Below, one piece after another: positions 1-8,799 of a DNA stretch of 64,000 nt (position 1 is its first letter; every line of letters starts with the position of its first letter). The notes beneath the pieces were generated by a model, which saw only the letters and a program-made list of their open reading frames with translations, did not search any database and had not been told where the DNA came from. Origin of the DNA: an uncultured Eggerthella sp. (lineage in GTDB: Bacteria > Actinomycetota > Coriobacteriia > Coriobacteriales > Eggerthellaceae); assembly GCA_900542065.1 (NCBI GenBank), contig UQLU01000006.1, forward strand, positions 62,001 to 126,000, read 5' to 3'. Both the position numbers and the translations under genes were made by a program.

Positions 1-33
1 GCAACCGAGGCTACTGAAACTGCTGCTGAATAG
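1..33 (+). CDS. 3' end of an unidentified gene (partial)
   Basis: The first 33 bases read in frame as ten residues rich in Ala, Thr and Glu, followed by TAG. A strong hairpin terminator begins about 40 bases later, so a transcription unit ends here. The tail is too short and low-complexity to identify. An Ala/Glu-rich C-terminus is common on translation factors and ribosomal proteins, but that is only a guess. Confidence 0.55.
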   Translation, partial: ATEATETAAE

Positions 34-75
34 TTCAGTTCTTACAGTTACTCAACTTTTTTGGGTTATTCAGAG

Positions 76-105
76 AGGCGTCCGCGCAAGCGGGCGCCTT
101 TTCTT
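76..105 (+). terminator. Rho-independent terminator
   Basis: A 10-bp stem (76-85 with 90-99, one G-T pair), a GCAA tetraloop and a T-rich tail. It closes the upstream transcription unit before the rubredoxin-fusion gene. Confidence 0.85.
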
Positions 106-139
106 GTAGCATGGAAGAAAACGGAGTTAGGAGAATTTC

Positions 140-811
140 ATGATTGATACTAAGGCGTTTCGTAATCTAAGTTACGGACTTTATATTATTTCTTCCAAAA
201 AAGACGGCAAACCAGTTGGCTGCGTGGTTAATACCTTTGCCCAAGTAACTTCAAGCCCTGCACAGGTAAGTGTTGCAGTGAATAAGGACAACTACACCGC
301 ACAAGGTATTCAGGAAACAGGCGCTTATGAAGTTGCGGTTATGAATGAATCTGCTTCGATGGAGCTTATTGGAACGTTTGGTTTTCATTCAAGTGTTGAT
401 ACCGATAAGTTTAGTGAATTCGAAACCGCAGTATCTGAACAGGGTATCGAATATGTGACGCAGTCCTCTTGTGCTCATTTCTCGGTAAACGTAACCCAAC
501 AACTTGATTTGGGTAGTCATTTTCTTTTCATTGGCGAAGTGGTAGATGCCGCCCCTATTGCAGGGGATAGTCCTATGACGTATGCCTATTATCATCAGGT
601 AAAAGGCGGCAAAACTCCTCCTAAGGCATCAAGCTACAATGGAGGCGATGATACTGGTGCAGATGCCGCTTCTGCGGGCGAGTCAAAACCAAAAATTGCT
701 TGGCGTTGTAAGATTTGTGGACATATTGAATATGTTGACGAATTGCCCGACGATTTCACCTGTCCAGTATGTGGAGTTGGACGTGAACTGTTTGAACGCA
801 TTGAGCTGTAA
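140..811 (+). CDS. Flavin reductase-like domain fused to rubredoxin (high-molecular-weight rubredoxin type)
   Basis: The 223-residue protein has two parts. Residues 1-155 look like the FMN-binding flavin reductase-like split-barrel domain (start MIDTKAFRNLSYGLYIISS, then NTFAQVTS). Residues 187-223 are a rubredoxin with Cys190, Cys193, Cys208 and Cys211 in the pattern CKICG...CPVCG, joined by a Gly/Ala/Ser linker. Such fusions in anaerobes pass electrons from NAD(P)H through FMN and an Fe(Cys)4 centre to oxygen- or NO-reducing flavodiiron proteins. The partner is not in this window, so the acceptor is inferred. A GGAG-type ribosome site lies just before the ATG. Cytoplasmic; monocistronic or leading a short unit with thyX. 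Confidence 0.85.
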   Translation: MIDTKAFRNLSYGLYIISSKKDGKPVGCVVNTFAQVTSSPAQVSVAVNKDNYTAQGIQETGAYEVAVMNESASMELIGTFGFHSSVDTDKFSEFETAVSEQGIEYVTQSSCAHFSVNVTQQLDLGSHFLFIGEVVDAAPIAGDSPMTYAYYHQVKGGKTPPKASSYNGGDDTGADAASAGESKPKIAWRCKICGHIEYVDELPDDFTCPVCGVGRELFERIEL

Positions 812-850
812 TTGATATAACGCCACGTGCAAAAGATAAGGAGCCCTTTT

Positions 851-1531
851 ATGAATGTGGAGCTTTTGCAATACCCTGAAAGCCCTGAACGAGCTGTTGC
901 TACGGCGGCGCGCCTTTGTTATGCGCCTGTTGGGGCAAAAGAGCTTATGGAAACTATGCCGCCCGAGCGAGTACAAAGCGTACTTTCCACCATCATGAAA
1001 TCGGGGCATTTTTCCACTCTTGAACATGTAAGTTATACCTTTGCAGTCGATGGGGTTTCTCGTGCACTTACTCATCAGTTAGTTCGACATCGTCTCGCAA
1101 GCTTCAATCAGCAGTCTCAACGCTATGTAAAGTTCACCAAGGGTGTTGAAACGGTTACACCTCATACGGTAGAAGAAAACAAAGAGGCTCAAGCGGTATT
1201 TGACGAAGCGATCGAAGCGGTAATCGAAGGTTATCAAAAGCTTTTAGATATGGGGATTCCTGCCGAGGATGCTCGTTATCTTTTGCCTAATGCGGCAGAA
1301 ACCAAAATCGTTATTACTATGAATATTCGCGAGCTTCTTCACTTCTTTAGCTTGCGTTGTTGCAATCGTGCGCAATGGGAAATTCGAGAATTGGCCCATA
1401 AGATGCTTGAATTAGTAAAGCCCACCGCTCCTTATATTTTTATGGATGCAGGTGCTCCTTGCGTGCGTGGAAATTGTCCTGAAGGTAAGATGACGTGCGG
1501 CAATCCGTACCCTAAGGTGGTGCGCGACTAA
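851..1531 (+). CDS. thyX: Flavin-dependent thymidylate synthase ThyX
   Basis: Makes dTMP from dUMP using methylene-tetrahydrofolate as carbon donor and FAD/NADPH for reduction. The ThyX signature RHRxxSxNxxSxRY is intact at residues 79-92 (RHRLASFNQQSQRY), and the 226-residue length fits the family. I chose ATG 851 because AAGGAG lies 7 bases upstream at 838-843; an in-frame GTG at 827 would place that site inside the gene. The C-terminal segment carries several Cys (PCVRGNCPEGKMTCG). ThyX in place of ThyA is common in anaerobes and actinobacteria. The thymidylate kinase gene lies 6.5 kb downstream. Confidence 0.93.
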   Translation: MNVELLQYPESPERAVATAARLCYAPVGAKELMETMPPERVQSVLSTIMKSGHFSTLEHVSYTFAVDGVSRALTHQLVRHRLASFNQQSQRYVKFTKGVETVTPHTVEENKEAQAVFDEAIEAVIEGYQKLLDMGIPAEDARYLLPNAAETKIVITMNIRELLHFFSLRCCNRAQWEIRELAHKMLELVKPTAPYIFMDAGAPCVRGNCPEGKMTCGNPYPKVVRD

Positions 1532-1560
1532 GCTTGAAGCACGACTACTATATCAACGGA

Positions 1561-2751
1561 ATGCAGTCGGCACCATGCTGTATGCAAGCAGATCCGAAGC
1601 GCCTCTTTAGAGGCGCTTCTTTCGCTGCATCCGATACGGCAAGTGCTGACAAAGAACCTGATTCTTCTCGCAGCGATGTGGCACGTGCGTTTCATGAAGA
1701 CGGAGCCTGTAAAACTCATATTGGTGGTCAGGCGCTTATTGAAGGCGTCATGATGCGAGGAAAAAACTGCTGGGCAGTAGGCGTGCGTCAAGCTGATGGC
1801 GCGCTTTTTGCGCAAGAGTACCCGCTTTCTAAAAAGGGAAATCGGCCCGCTTGGTTATCGTGGCCGCTCGTGCGTGGTTGCGTTGCTTTAGTAGATTCCT
1901 TGGCGCTTGGCTTTAAGGCTCTCGAAATTGCAGCAAATAAAGCATTCGACGATGAAGATGATCTTAACGAGCATTCAGGGACTAAATCGAGCGATGGAAA
2001 TAGCTGTGACGAACATCTGGGGATAAAAATCCATGACGAAGACAGCTTCGATGAACGTCCAAGGATGAGCGCCGATGACGAGGATGCTAGTGATGAGGGT
2101 CTTCTAAGCAAAGCAGAAATGACGCTTGCTATGGTGTTAGGCGTTGTGTTGGCAGTGGCGCTTTTTATTCTTTTGCCTGCAGTGGTTTCAAATGTATTGG
2201 TAGGGGAATACGAACAAGATCCACTGCTCTGGAATATAGTTGATGGCATACTTCGTGTTGCGATCTTTATTTTCTATGTATGGCTCATAGGGCGTATGTC
2301 GGATATAAAGCGCATGTTTTCTTATCATGGCGCCGAGCATAAAACTATTCACTGTTACGAACATGGACTTGAATTAACGCCTGAAAACGCACGGCAATTC
2401 CCCAGACTTCATGTTCGGTGCGGGACTGCATTTCTTATTATGGTTATGCTTATCGCTATTGTGGTGTATACCGTAATTCCGCTCGATGGACTTTTGGCGA
2501 CACTGGGTATAACGGGACCTACTGCGTTTATCCTACTCATTGTAGTGCGCATTGTATTTCTTCCTGTTATTGCAGGTCTTTCTTATGAAATAACCGTAAA
2601 ATGGGCAGGTTCTCATCCTGAAAATCCTGTGGTGCAAGTAGTGCTGTGGCCTGGTATGCAAATGCAACGTCTCACCACGAATGAGCCCGATGATTCCATG
2701 CTTGAATGTGCTATAGCTGCTATGAAGTTGGTTTTGGAAAATGAAAAATAA
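1561..2751 (+). CDS. DUF1385 family membrane protein (YqhQ-like)
   Basis: The family hallmark GGQALIEGVMMRGK is present, followed by WLSWPLVRGCVALVDSL, a hydrophobic pair after residue 180, the FSYHGAEHKTIHCYE motif and further C-terminal membrane segments. The function of DUF1385 is unknown. The start is uncertain: an in-frame TTG at 1534 and GTG at 1678 are alternatives, none has a good ribosome site, and a terminator-like hairpin at 1596-1622 falls inside the N-terminal reading frame. A 56-residue acidic insert (1951-2118) made of four degenerate 14-residue units sits between the N-terminal domain and the first membrane pair. I have high confidence in the family and low confidence in the exact start. 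Confidence 0.82.
   Translation: MQSAPCCMQADPKRLFRGASFAASDTASADKEPDSSRSDVARAFHEDGACKTHIGGQALIEGVMMRGKNCWAVGVRQADGALFAQEYPLSKKGNRPAWLSWPLVRGCVALVDSLALGFKALEIAANKAFDDEDDLNEHSGTKSSDGNSCDEHLGIKIHDEDSFDERPRMSADDEDASDEGLLSKAEMTLAMVLGVVLAVALFILLPAVVSNVLVGEYEQDPLLWNIVDGILRVAIFIFYVWLIGRMSDIKRMFSYHGAEHKTIHCYEHGLELTPENARQFPRLHVRCGTAFLIMVMLIAIVVYTVIPLDGLLATLGITGPTAFILLIVVRIVFLPVIAGLSYEITVKWAGSHPENPVVQVVLWPGMQMQRLTTNEPDDSMLECAIAAMKLVLENEK
1596..1622 (+). terminator. Possible terminator of thyX inside the N-terminal frame of the DUF1385 gene
   Basis: A perfect inverted repeat of 11 bases per arm (1596-1606 and 1609-1619) is followed by TTT. It is placed as expected for the end of the thyX transcript, but it also lies within the open frame of the next gene if that starts at 1534 or 1561. 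Confidence 0.45.
1951..2118 (+). repeat. Four degenerate 42-bp tandem repeats coding an acidic insert
   Basis: Units at 1951-1992, 1993-2034, 2035-2076 and 2077-2118 are in frame and read as variants of a 14-residue unit D-E-D-x-x-D-E, followed by seven variable residues (DEDDLNEHSGTKSS, DGNSCDEHLGIKIH, DEDSFDERPRMSAD, DEDASDEGLLSKAE). The acidic half is better conserved than the other half. Confidence 0.7.
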
Positions 2752-2883
2752 TGAGCTCTACGCATAAATTCGTGTATGCTGTACCGTACTGCGGCAAAAT
2801 GTCGTGGACCTGTTTGTCAATCCCCGCACACGTAAATAAAACGAGATCGGGGTTAAACCGTGTGAACGAAAAGGAGGAACCGC

Positions 2884-5451
2884 GTGAAGCTGGTAGTTAC
2901 CGAGAAAAATGACGCGGCTCAAAAAATTGCTGATTTATTGGGTGCAACCAAACCAAAAGCAGACAAAGTATATTCAACGCCTATTTATCGCTTTACGGTA
3001 GATGGGGAAGAATGGGTAACCATTGGTCTGCGTGGCCATATCTTAGAGCCGGACTTCGCTACGGCGCTGGTATACAAAAAGCGCGGAGGCTGGAAGGGCG
3101 TTAATGCTGATGGCGAAGTGATGGATGCCGATATTCCTAAATCGCTTGCTCACCCGCCTTTCAAAAAGAAAAAGCCTTTTACTGAAGATGGGGTAGAGCT
3201 TAAGGCATGGAAAATGGAGGCCCTGCCTTATTTGGTGTATGCTCCTATCGAAAAACGCCCCAAGGAAAAAGACATTATTCGTTCGCTTAAAAATCTTGCT
3301 AAAAAAGCGGACTCAATCATTATTGCGACAGACTTTGACCGTGAAGGTGAACTCATTGGCTCCGATGCACTTTCGTGTATTCAGGAGGTAAATACTAGTG
3401 CACCTGTTTCTCGTGCTCGTTATTCAGCGTTTACCAAAGAAGAGATAACCCACGCTTTCAATAATTTGGTTACGCTGGATACTAATCTGGCAAGTGCTGG
3501 CGCCTCCCGTCAAGATATCGACCTTATTTGGGGTGCGGTGCTTACGCGCTATCTTACCTTGGTGAAGTTTGCAGGATATGGCAATGTTCGCTCTTCTGGT
3601 CGTGTTCAAACGCCAACGTTGGCCTTGATTGTTGCGCGTGAGCGTGAACGTCTAGCCTTTGTTCCTGAAGACTACTGGGTAATCAAAGCTGATTTTGGCG
3701 AAGATCCTGAAAAGTTTAGCGCTCCTCATGCTACGGCGCGTTTTAAATCAGAAGAAGCTGCTTCGGCCGTTATGAGTCATATTGAAGGCGCAACCCATGC
3801 CCGCGTGGCGGAGATTACGAAGCGTAAGCGCACCGTTGCTCCTCCTGTGCCTTTTAATACCACCTCTTTAATGGCGGCAGCATCAGCGGAAGGTTTATCT
3901 CCTGCACGTACCATGCGTATTGCTGAGAGCCTTTATATGGATGGCTATATCAGTTATCCGCGTGTTGATAATACGGTATATCCTTCTTCTCTTGATCTGG
4001 CGGATACCTTGCGAAAGATAATGGGTAATCCCGCTTATAAGCCTTATTGCGAAGAGCTCCTTAAAAAGGGAACGCTCAAGGCAACCCGCGGCAAAAAAGA
4101 AACTACCGACCATCCACCAATTTATCCAACAGCAAGTGCGACTCCCGATGATTTAGCACCTGCCGAATACAAACTCTACAACCTTATTGCACGTCGCTTT
4201 ATGGCAACGTTGTCTGATGCGGCGGTGGTTGAAGGTACGAAGGTAACCCTCGATGTTCAGGGAGAGCCTTTTGTTGCAAAAGGCGATGTTTTGGTAAAGG
4301 CGGGATTCCGCGCCATTTATCCTTATGGTCTTAAGAAAGACGAGCAGCTTCCTGTTTTGACCGAAGGGCAAGAAGTGGTATTTGGTGGCGCTACCTGTAC
4401 TAAGAAACAAACCGAGCCACCTGCTCGTTATTCGCAGGGTAAGCTCATTCAAGAAATGGAAAAACTAGGGTTAGGCACTAAATCAACTCGTCATTCCATT
4501 ATTGAGCGTTTGTACACCGTAAAGTACATCCAAAATGACCCTATCGAACCTTCTCAGTTGGGTATGGCAGTATGTGATGCGCTTGATAAGTTTGCTCCTC
4601 ATATTACGCATCCAGAAATGACCGCTGAACTTGAAGAAGAAATGGACAACATTGCTGTTGGTGAAAAGACCAAGGGCGAAGTGGTTATGAATTCACGTAA
4701 TCTGCTTTCCGAGCAGCTGGCAGGATTGCTTCCTCATTCTGAAGAGGTAAAAGATGCACTGGCTGATGCGGTAGCAGCAGATGCTTATGTGGGTCCTTGT
4801 CCTAAATGCGGTAAAGATTTGCAGCTACGTACTTCGCAAAAAACTCGATCGATGTTTATCGGGTGTTCAGGTTGGCCTGATTGTGATGTTGCCTATCCTC
4901 TTCCTAAAGGCAAAATCGAAGCCGTGGAAGAAAAATGCCCTGTATGCGGTATGCCTCAAATTAAGGTAACGGCATTTAGATCGAAGCCGCGTATTTTGTG
5001 CATTGATCCTGAATGCGAAACCAACAAAGAGCCTGATTTGGTAGTGGGCGAGTGTCCAACGTGTGCGGCTGAGGGTAAGCACGCTAAGCTTATTGCGCGT
5101 AAAAATCCGCGTACCTTGAAGCGTTTTATCAGGTGCGAAAACTACGACGAATGCGGCACGGGCTATCCGCTTCCTCAGTATGGTGCACTAACCGCTACTG
5201 AAGAGGTTTGCGAAAGCTGCGGTGCGCCAATGGTGATTGTTACCACCAATCGTGGTCCTTGGAAACTTTGTCCTAATTTCAACTGCCCTGCAAAAAAAGA
5301 GGCAGAAGAAAAGAAGGCTGCCGCAAAGGAAGCCAAAGCTGCAAAGGCGGCAAAGGGCAAAACAACAGGAAGTAAAGCTAAATCAGGCACCAAAAAAACT
5401 GCGAAATCAACCACAAAGAAAAAGACCACTTCTCAAGCGAAAAAGGCGTAA
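2884..5451 (+). CDS. topA: DNA topoisomerase I (type IA)
   Basis: Relaxes negative supercoils by transient single-strand cleavage. The TOPRIM domain starts at residue 1 (KLVVTEKNDAAQKIA) with the acidic motif TDFDREGE at about 149-156. The catalytic tyrosine is Y358 in DGYISYPRVDN. Four C-terminal zinc-finger-like modules (CPKCG, CPVCG, CPTC, CESCG) span about 640-800, followed by a Lys/Ala-rich tail to 855. The GTG start has AGGAGG nine bases upstream. The N-terminus and the multi-zinc layout resemble archaeal-type topoisomerase I more than the E. coli form; this is by eye only. It is separated from mdh by 146 bases, with no clear terminator between them. Confidence 0.93.
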   Translation: MKLVVTEKNDAAQKIADLLGATKPKADKVYSTPIYRFTVDGEEWVTIGLRGHILEPDFATALVYKKRGGWKGVNADGEVMDADIPKSLAHPPFKKKKPFTEDGVELKAWKMEALPYLVYAPIEKRPKEKDIIRSLKNLAKKADSIIIATDFDREGELIGSDALSCIQEVNTSAPVSRARYSAFTKEEITHAFNNLVTLDTNLASAGASRQDIDLIWGAVLTRYLTLVKFAGYGNVRSSGRVQTPTLALIVARERERLAFVPEDYWVIKADFGEDPEKFSAPHATARFKSEEAASAVMSHIEGATHARVAEITKRKRTVAPPVPFNTTSLMAAASAEGLSPARTMRIAESLYMDGYISYPRVDNTVYPSSLDLADTLRKIMGNPAYKPYCEELLKKGTLKATRGKKETTDHPPIYPTASATPDDLAPAEYKLYNLIARRFMATLSDAAVVEGTKVTLDVQGEPFVAKGDVLVKAGFRAIYPYGLKKDEQLPVLTEGQEVVFGGATCTKKQTEPPARYSQGKLIQEMEKLGLGTKSTRHSIIERLYTVKYIQNDPIEPSQLGMAVCDALDKFAPHITHPEMTAELEEEMDNIAVGEKTKGEVVMNSRNLLSEQLAGLLPHSEEVKDALADAVAADAYVGPCPKCGKDLQLRTSQKTRSMFIGCSGWPDCDVAYPLPKGKIEAVEEKCPVCGMPQIKVTAFRSKPRILCIDPECETNKEPDLVVGECPTCAAEGKHAKLIARKNPRTLKRFIRCENYDECGTGYPLPQYGALTATEEVCESCGAPMVIVTTNRGPWKLCPNFNCPAKKEAEEKKAAAKEAKAAKAAKGKTTGSKAKSGTKKTAKSTTKKKTTSQAKKA

Positions 5452-5597
5452 GCGCTATAATAAAAAGAGTGCGCTCCTTTTGTATGCTCGATTGGCATGA
5501 TGCTTTTGAATGAGAGGCTTTGTGACGAGCAAATAAAGGAAGCGGTTGAGAAAATAACGTAACCATTTTTAGGTTTAATTCAGGAGGAATAACTACT

Positions 5598-6521
5598 ATG
5601 AGCAAAGTTACGATCGTAGGCGCAGGCAACGTTGGAGCAACTGCGGCGCACATTATCGCTTCAAAGAATCTTGCCGATGTTGTTTTGGTTGATGTAGCCG
5701 AAGGTCTTCCTCAGGGCAAAGCGCTCGATATGATGCATATGCGCTCGGTGGAAAAGTTCACGGTAAACGTAACGGGCACTAATGATTATGCTGCTACGAA
5801 AGATTCTGATGTTGTAGTAATTACGGCAGGCATTGCTCGTAAGCCTGGTATGACTCGTGAAGACTTGCTTGGTGTTAATTCTGGCATTATGTCATCAGTA
5901 ATCGATCAGGCAATGGAAGCTTCTCCAAATGCGGTTTATATCTGTGTAACTAATCCGCTTGATGTTATGACCTACCTTGCTTTTAAGAAGTCTGGTCTTC
6001 CTTCCAATCGCCTGATGGGTATGGGTGGCGTTTTGGACTCCTCTCGTCTTTCATTTGCAGTATGCGAAAAGCTTGGCTGCGATCCAGCAGATGTTGAAGC
6101 TTGGGCTCTTGGCGCTCATGGTGAAGGAATGGTTTGCTGGCCTCGCTACACTAAGGTTAAGGGCACGCCTATTACTGAATTGATGAGCGAAGAAGACATT
6201 GAAGAAGTAACTAAGCGTTGCACCAAGGGTGGCGCAGAAGTAGTTGCCTTCCTTAAGACTGGATCTGCATATTATGCACCAGGTGCTTCTATTGCCAAGA
6301 TGGTAGAAGCTATTCTTACTGACTCCAAGGAAGTAATGAGCGTATGCGCCTATATTGATGGCGAATATGGCTTGAATGATCTGTACATGAACATTCCTTG
6401 TCGCTTGGGCAAAAATGGTGTCGAGGAAATCGTGGAATTTGAGCTTACTGAAGACGAAATGGCAGCATTGCATGAATCGGCTGCAAGCGTAAAGAAGGGC
6501 TTAGAAAATCTTCCTGAGTAG
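5598..6521 (+). CDS. mdh: Malate dehydrogenase (NAD-dependent, LDH-like type)
   Basis: Interconverts malate and oxaloacetate with NAD. The Rossmann fingerprint GAGNVGATAA is at residues 8-17, the mobile loop reads ITAGIARKPGMTREDLL with the substrate-binding Arg residues, and the catalytic His is in the GAHGEG motif. The arginine in the loop (ARKPG) favours malate over lactate. At 307 residues it has the usual length. CAGGAGG lies just before the ATG. The class I fumarase genes follow within 50 bases, so mdh and fumarase probably work together in the reductive or oxidative malate-fumarate branch of central metabolism. Confidence 0.93.
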   Translation: MSKVTIVGAGNVGATAAHIIASKNLADVVLVDVAEGLPQGKALDMMHMRSVEKFTVNVTGTNDYAATKDSDVVVITAGIARKPGMTREDLLGVNSGIMSSVIDQAMEASPNAVYICVTNPLDVMTYLAFKKSGLPSNRLMGMGGVLDSSRLSFAVCEKLGCDPADVEAWALGAHGEGMVCWPRYTKVKGTPITELMSEEDIEEVTKRCTKGGAEVVAFLKTGSAYYAPGASIAKMVEAILTDSKEVMSVCAYIDGEYGLNDLYMNIPCRLGKNGVEEIVEFELTEDEMAALHESAASVKKGLENLPE

Positions 6522-6567
6522 AACTTTAAAAAGCTAAAAGTTCCATCGGTAAAGGACGTCAACTTCA

Positions 6568-7464
6568 ATGAAAGTAGTTACTGCTGCCAGCGTGCATGAC
6601 GCGCTGGCTTCGCTTATTCCGCAACTAGCAAGTGTTTTGCCTGACGATATTTTGGCAGGTTTAATGGCGGCACGTGAAGTGGAAACGGGTGATCGGGCTC
6701 GAATAGTGCTTGATCAGCTGGTAGAAAATGCCCGTATTGCTGCATCGGATAAGGTACCTATTTGCCAAGATACGGGTACGGTGTGGGTCTGCCTGGAAGT
6801 AGGCCCCGATGTTTTGGTACCTGGAGATGTTCTTTCTCGAGTAAATGAAGCGGTTGCCTGGGCATATGAGTCGGCTCATTTGCGTAAGTCTGTAGTAAAA
6901 AATGCTTTATTTGATCGCGCTAATACGGGTGACAATACTCCTGCGTTTTGTGAAATCCACTGCGTAGATGAACCAGGAGTTGCTCGTTTGCATGTCATGC
7001 TAAAAGGCGGCGGCTCAGATAATGCCAGCCGTGTTGTTATGCTTGTACCCAGTGCTGGAAAGCAGGGAATTATCGATACGGTATTGCAGTGTGTTCGTGA
7101 AAAGGCTGCAAATGCTTGCCCTCCGCTTATCGTAGGTGTAGGTGTGGGCGCTACTTTCGATAAAGTTGCAGGGCTTGCAAAGCATGCACTTATGCGCCCA
7201 TTGGGTCAAAATCATCCCGATCCTGAAACAGCGGCATTTGAAGCTGAGTTGTTAGCTGCAATAAATGCTACAGGCATTGGTGCTGGTGCGTTGGGCGGCT
7301 GTACTACTGCATTAGGGGTAAGAGTTGAAACCGCTCCTTGCCATATTGCTGCACTTCCTGTTGCGGTAAATATGGGTTGTTCGGCTATGCGTCGTGCGAG
7401 TGTGGATCTTACCTGCGAGGAGCTTGCTATTGATAATTCGGTATTGAGAAAGGAAGGGAACTAA
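6568..7464 (+). CDS. Fumarate hydratase class I, alpha subunit (Fe-S)
   Basis: N-terminal half of a two-subunit [4Fe-4S] hydro-lyase. Recognisable segments are PICQDTGTVWVCLEVG near residue 65, GGGSDNASRVVML near 150, and the Cys-containing GGCTTALGVRVETAPCHIA near 245. The Cys residues in these segments are the likely cluster ligands. Family members hydrate fumarate to malate or dehydrate L-tartrate. The adjacent malate dehydrogenase makes fumarase the better call. It is followed after two bases by the beta subunit, an arrangement typical of anaerobes, where the two parts are separate genes rather than the fused FumA/FumB. Confidence 0.88.
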   Translation: MKVVTAASVHDALASLIPQLASVLPDDILAGLMAAREVETGDRARIVLDQLVENARIAASDKVPICQDTGTVWVCLEVGPDVLVPGDVLSRVNEAVAWAYESAHLRKSVVKNALFDRANTGDNTPAFCEIHCVDEPGVARLHVMLKGGGSDNASRVVMLVPSAGKQGIIDTVLQCVREKAANACPPLIVGVGVGATFDKVAGLAKHALMRPLGQNHPDPETAAFEAELLAAINATGIGAGALGGCTTALGVRVETAPCHIAALPVAVNMGCSAMRRASVDLTCEELAIDNSVLRKEGN

Positions 7465-7466
7465 TC

Positions 7467-8009
7467 ATGGCAATGCAAGAAGCAATTTCGCTAACCCTTC
7501 CTCTTGATCGCGAACAGATTAAAACATTGAAAGCGGGGCAGGCTTGTAAGCTTACGGGCCCTCTGTATACTCTGCGCGATGCAGGGCATCAGCGTTTGTT
7601 GGAGGAAATGGGCGATGACACTCAGCTTCCTTATGGCTTGGATGGGCAAGTAATCTTTTATGCTGGTCCTACCCCCGAAGCAGCAGGTCGTCCTTTTGGC
7701 GCCATTGGACCAACTACGGCATCTCGTATGGATTTCGCTGCACCTCATTTGATGGATTGCGGTATTGCAGCAACCGTTGGTAAAGGAACGCGCTCTGAAG
7801 CAGTTCGTCAGGCTTGTATTGATAATCAAGGTGTGTATTTTGTTGCAGTAGGTGGAGCAGCCGCCTATCTTGCAAAATGTGTAGAATCATGTGAAACCTT
7901 GGCATATGCCGATTTGGGCACTGAAGCGCTTCGTAAAATTGAAGTAACCGATTTTCCTGTGTTTGTAGGTATTGATGTAGCAGGAAATAGTATTTATACC
8001 CTTGACTGA
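7467..8009 (+). CDS. Fumarate hydratase class I, beta subunit
   Basis: The 180-residue C-terminal partner of the class I fumarase. The segments GPLYTLRDAGHQRL, YAGPTPEAAGRPFGAIGPTT and GKGTRSEAV are typical of the swivelling beta domain that binds substrate. AAGGAAGGGA precedes the start; the first of two near ATGs (7467 and 7473) is taken. It forms one operon with mdh and the alpha subunit. Tartrate dehydratase beta is the main alternative; it has the same fold and cannot be excluded from sequence alone. Confidence 0.88.
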   Translation: MAMQEAISLTLPLDREQIKTLKAGQACKLTGPLYTLRDAGHQRLLEEMGDDTQLPYGLDGQVIFYAGPTPEAAGRPFGAIGPTTASRMDFAAPHLMDCGIAATVGKGTRSEAVRQACIDNQGVYFVAVGGAAAYLAKCVESCETLAYADLGTEALRKIEVTDFPVFVGIDVAGNSIYTLD

Positions 8010-8020
8010 TAGGAATACTG

Positions 8021-8767
8021 GTGGCTAGCACACAAGATACTTCTACAGGACCAGGCATTTTCATCACTTTTGAAGGTGGCGATGGTGCAGGAAAAACTAC
8101 CCATATTACGTTTTTAGCAACATGCTTGCGTTCGATGGGTTATGAAGTGCTTTGCCTGCGCGAACCAGGCGGTACCTCCATTGGTGAAAATTTGCGTTCT
8201 ATCGTGCTTGATCCTGACAATTCTGCTATGGCGGATCAGACGGAGCTACTTATCTATGAAGCTGCTCGTGCACAAATTGTAAAAGAGGTTATTATTCCTG
8301 CATTGGCTCGCGGTGCGGTGGTATTACTGGATCGTTTTTATGACTCTACTATTGCCTATCAGGCGTATGGCAGAGGATTGCCTTTGTCGTTTGTGCGTCA
8401 GGCTAATATCTTTGCTTGTCAGGGGGTTCATCCTTGTCGCACTATTTTGCTTACGACAGATGCTTCGGCTGAGGTGGGTCTTGACCGTGCTACTCATCAT
8501 GGTGATGCAGATCGTCTCGAGCAGGCAGGAGCTGATTTCCATGCTCGAGTAAATGCCGCATTTATGCATTTGGCTGCAGAAAATCCTGCACGAATCCGAG
8601 TGGTTTCTTCGGCGGGACCAAAAGACGAAACAGCACGTGCCATTTTTACCGAATTGGCCGATGTGTTTAATTGGGGCCCTGATAGCGAAGTATGGAAATC
8701 GGGCTATTTTGATCCTATCCTGGAGCGTAAGACTGATCAAAAAGCACAAATTAATTTAGGTGAATAA
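8021..8767 (+). CDS. tmk: Thymidylate kinase
   Basis: Phosphorylates dTMP to dTDP. The P-loop GGDGAGKTT is near residue 20, the substrate-binding LREPGGT near 50, and DRFYDSTIAYQAYGRGL carries the DR(F/Y) motif. The protein is 248 residues, some 35 longer than E. coli Tmk, with the extra length at the C-terminus (GPDSEVWKSGYFDPILERKTD), whose role is unknown. GTG start with AGGA upstream. The order tmk-holB-ricT matches that seen in Bacillus and many actinobacteria. Confidence 0.93.
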   Translation: MASTQDTSTGPGIFITFEGGDGAGKTTHITFLATCLRSMGYEVLCLREPGGTSIGENLRSIVLDPDNSAMADQTELLIYEAARAQIVKEVIIPALARGAVVLLDRFYDSTIAYQAYGRGLPLSFVRQANIFACQGVHPCRTILLTTDASAEVGLDRATHHGDADRLEQAGADFHARVNAAFMHLAAENPARIRVVSSAGPKDETARAIFTELADVFNWGPDSEVWKSGYFDPILERKTDQKAQINLGE

Positions 8768-8799
8768 AGTTAGGCTACTAGACAAAGGCAGCAAACAGA

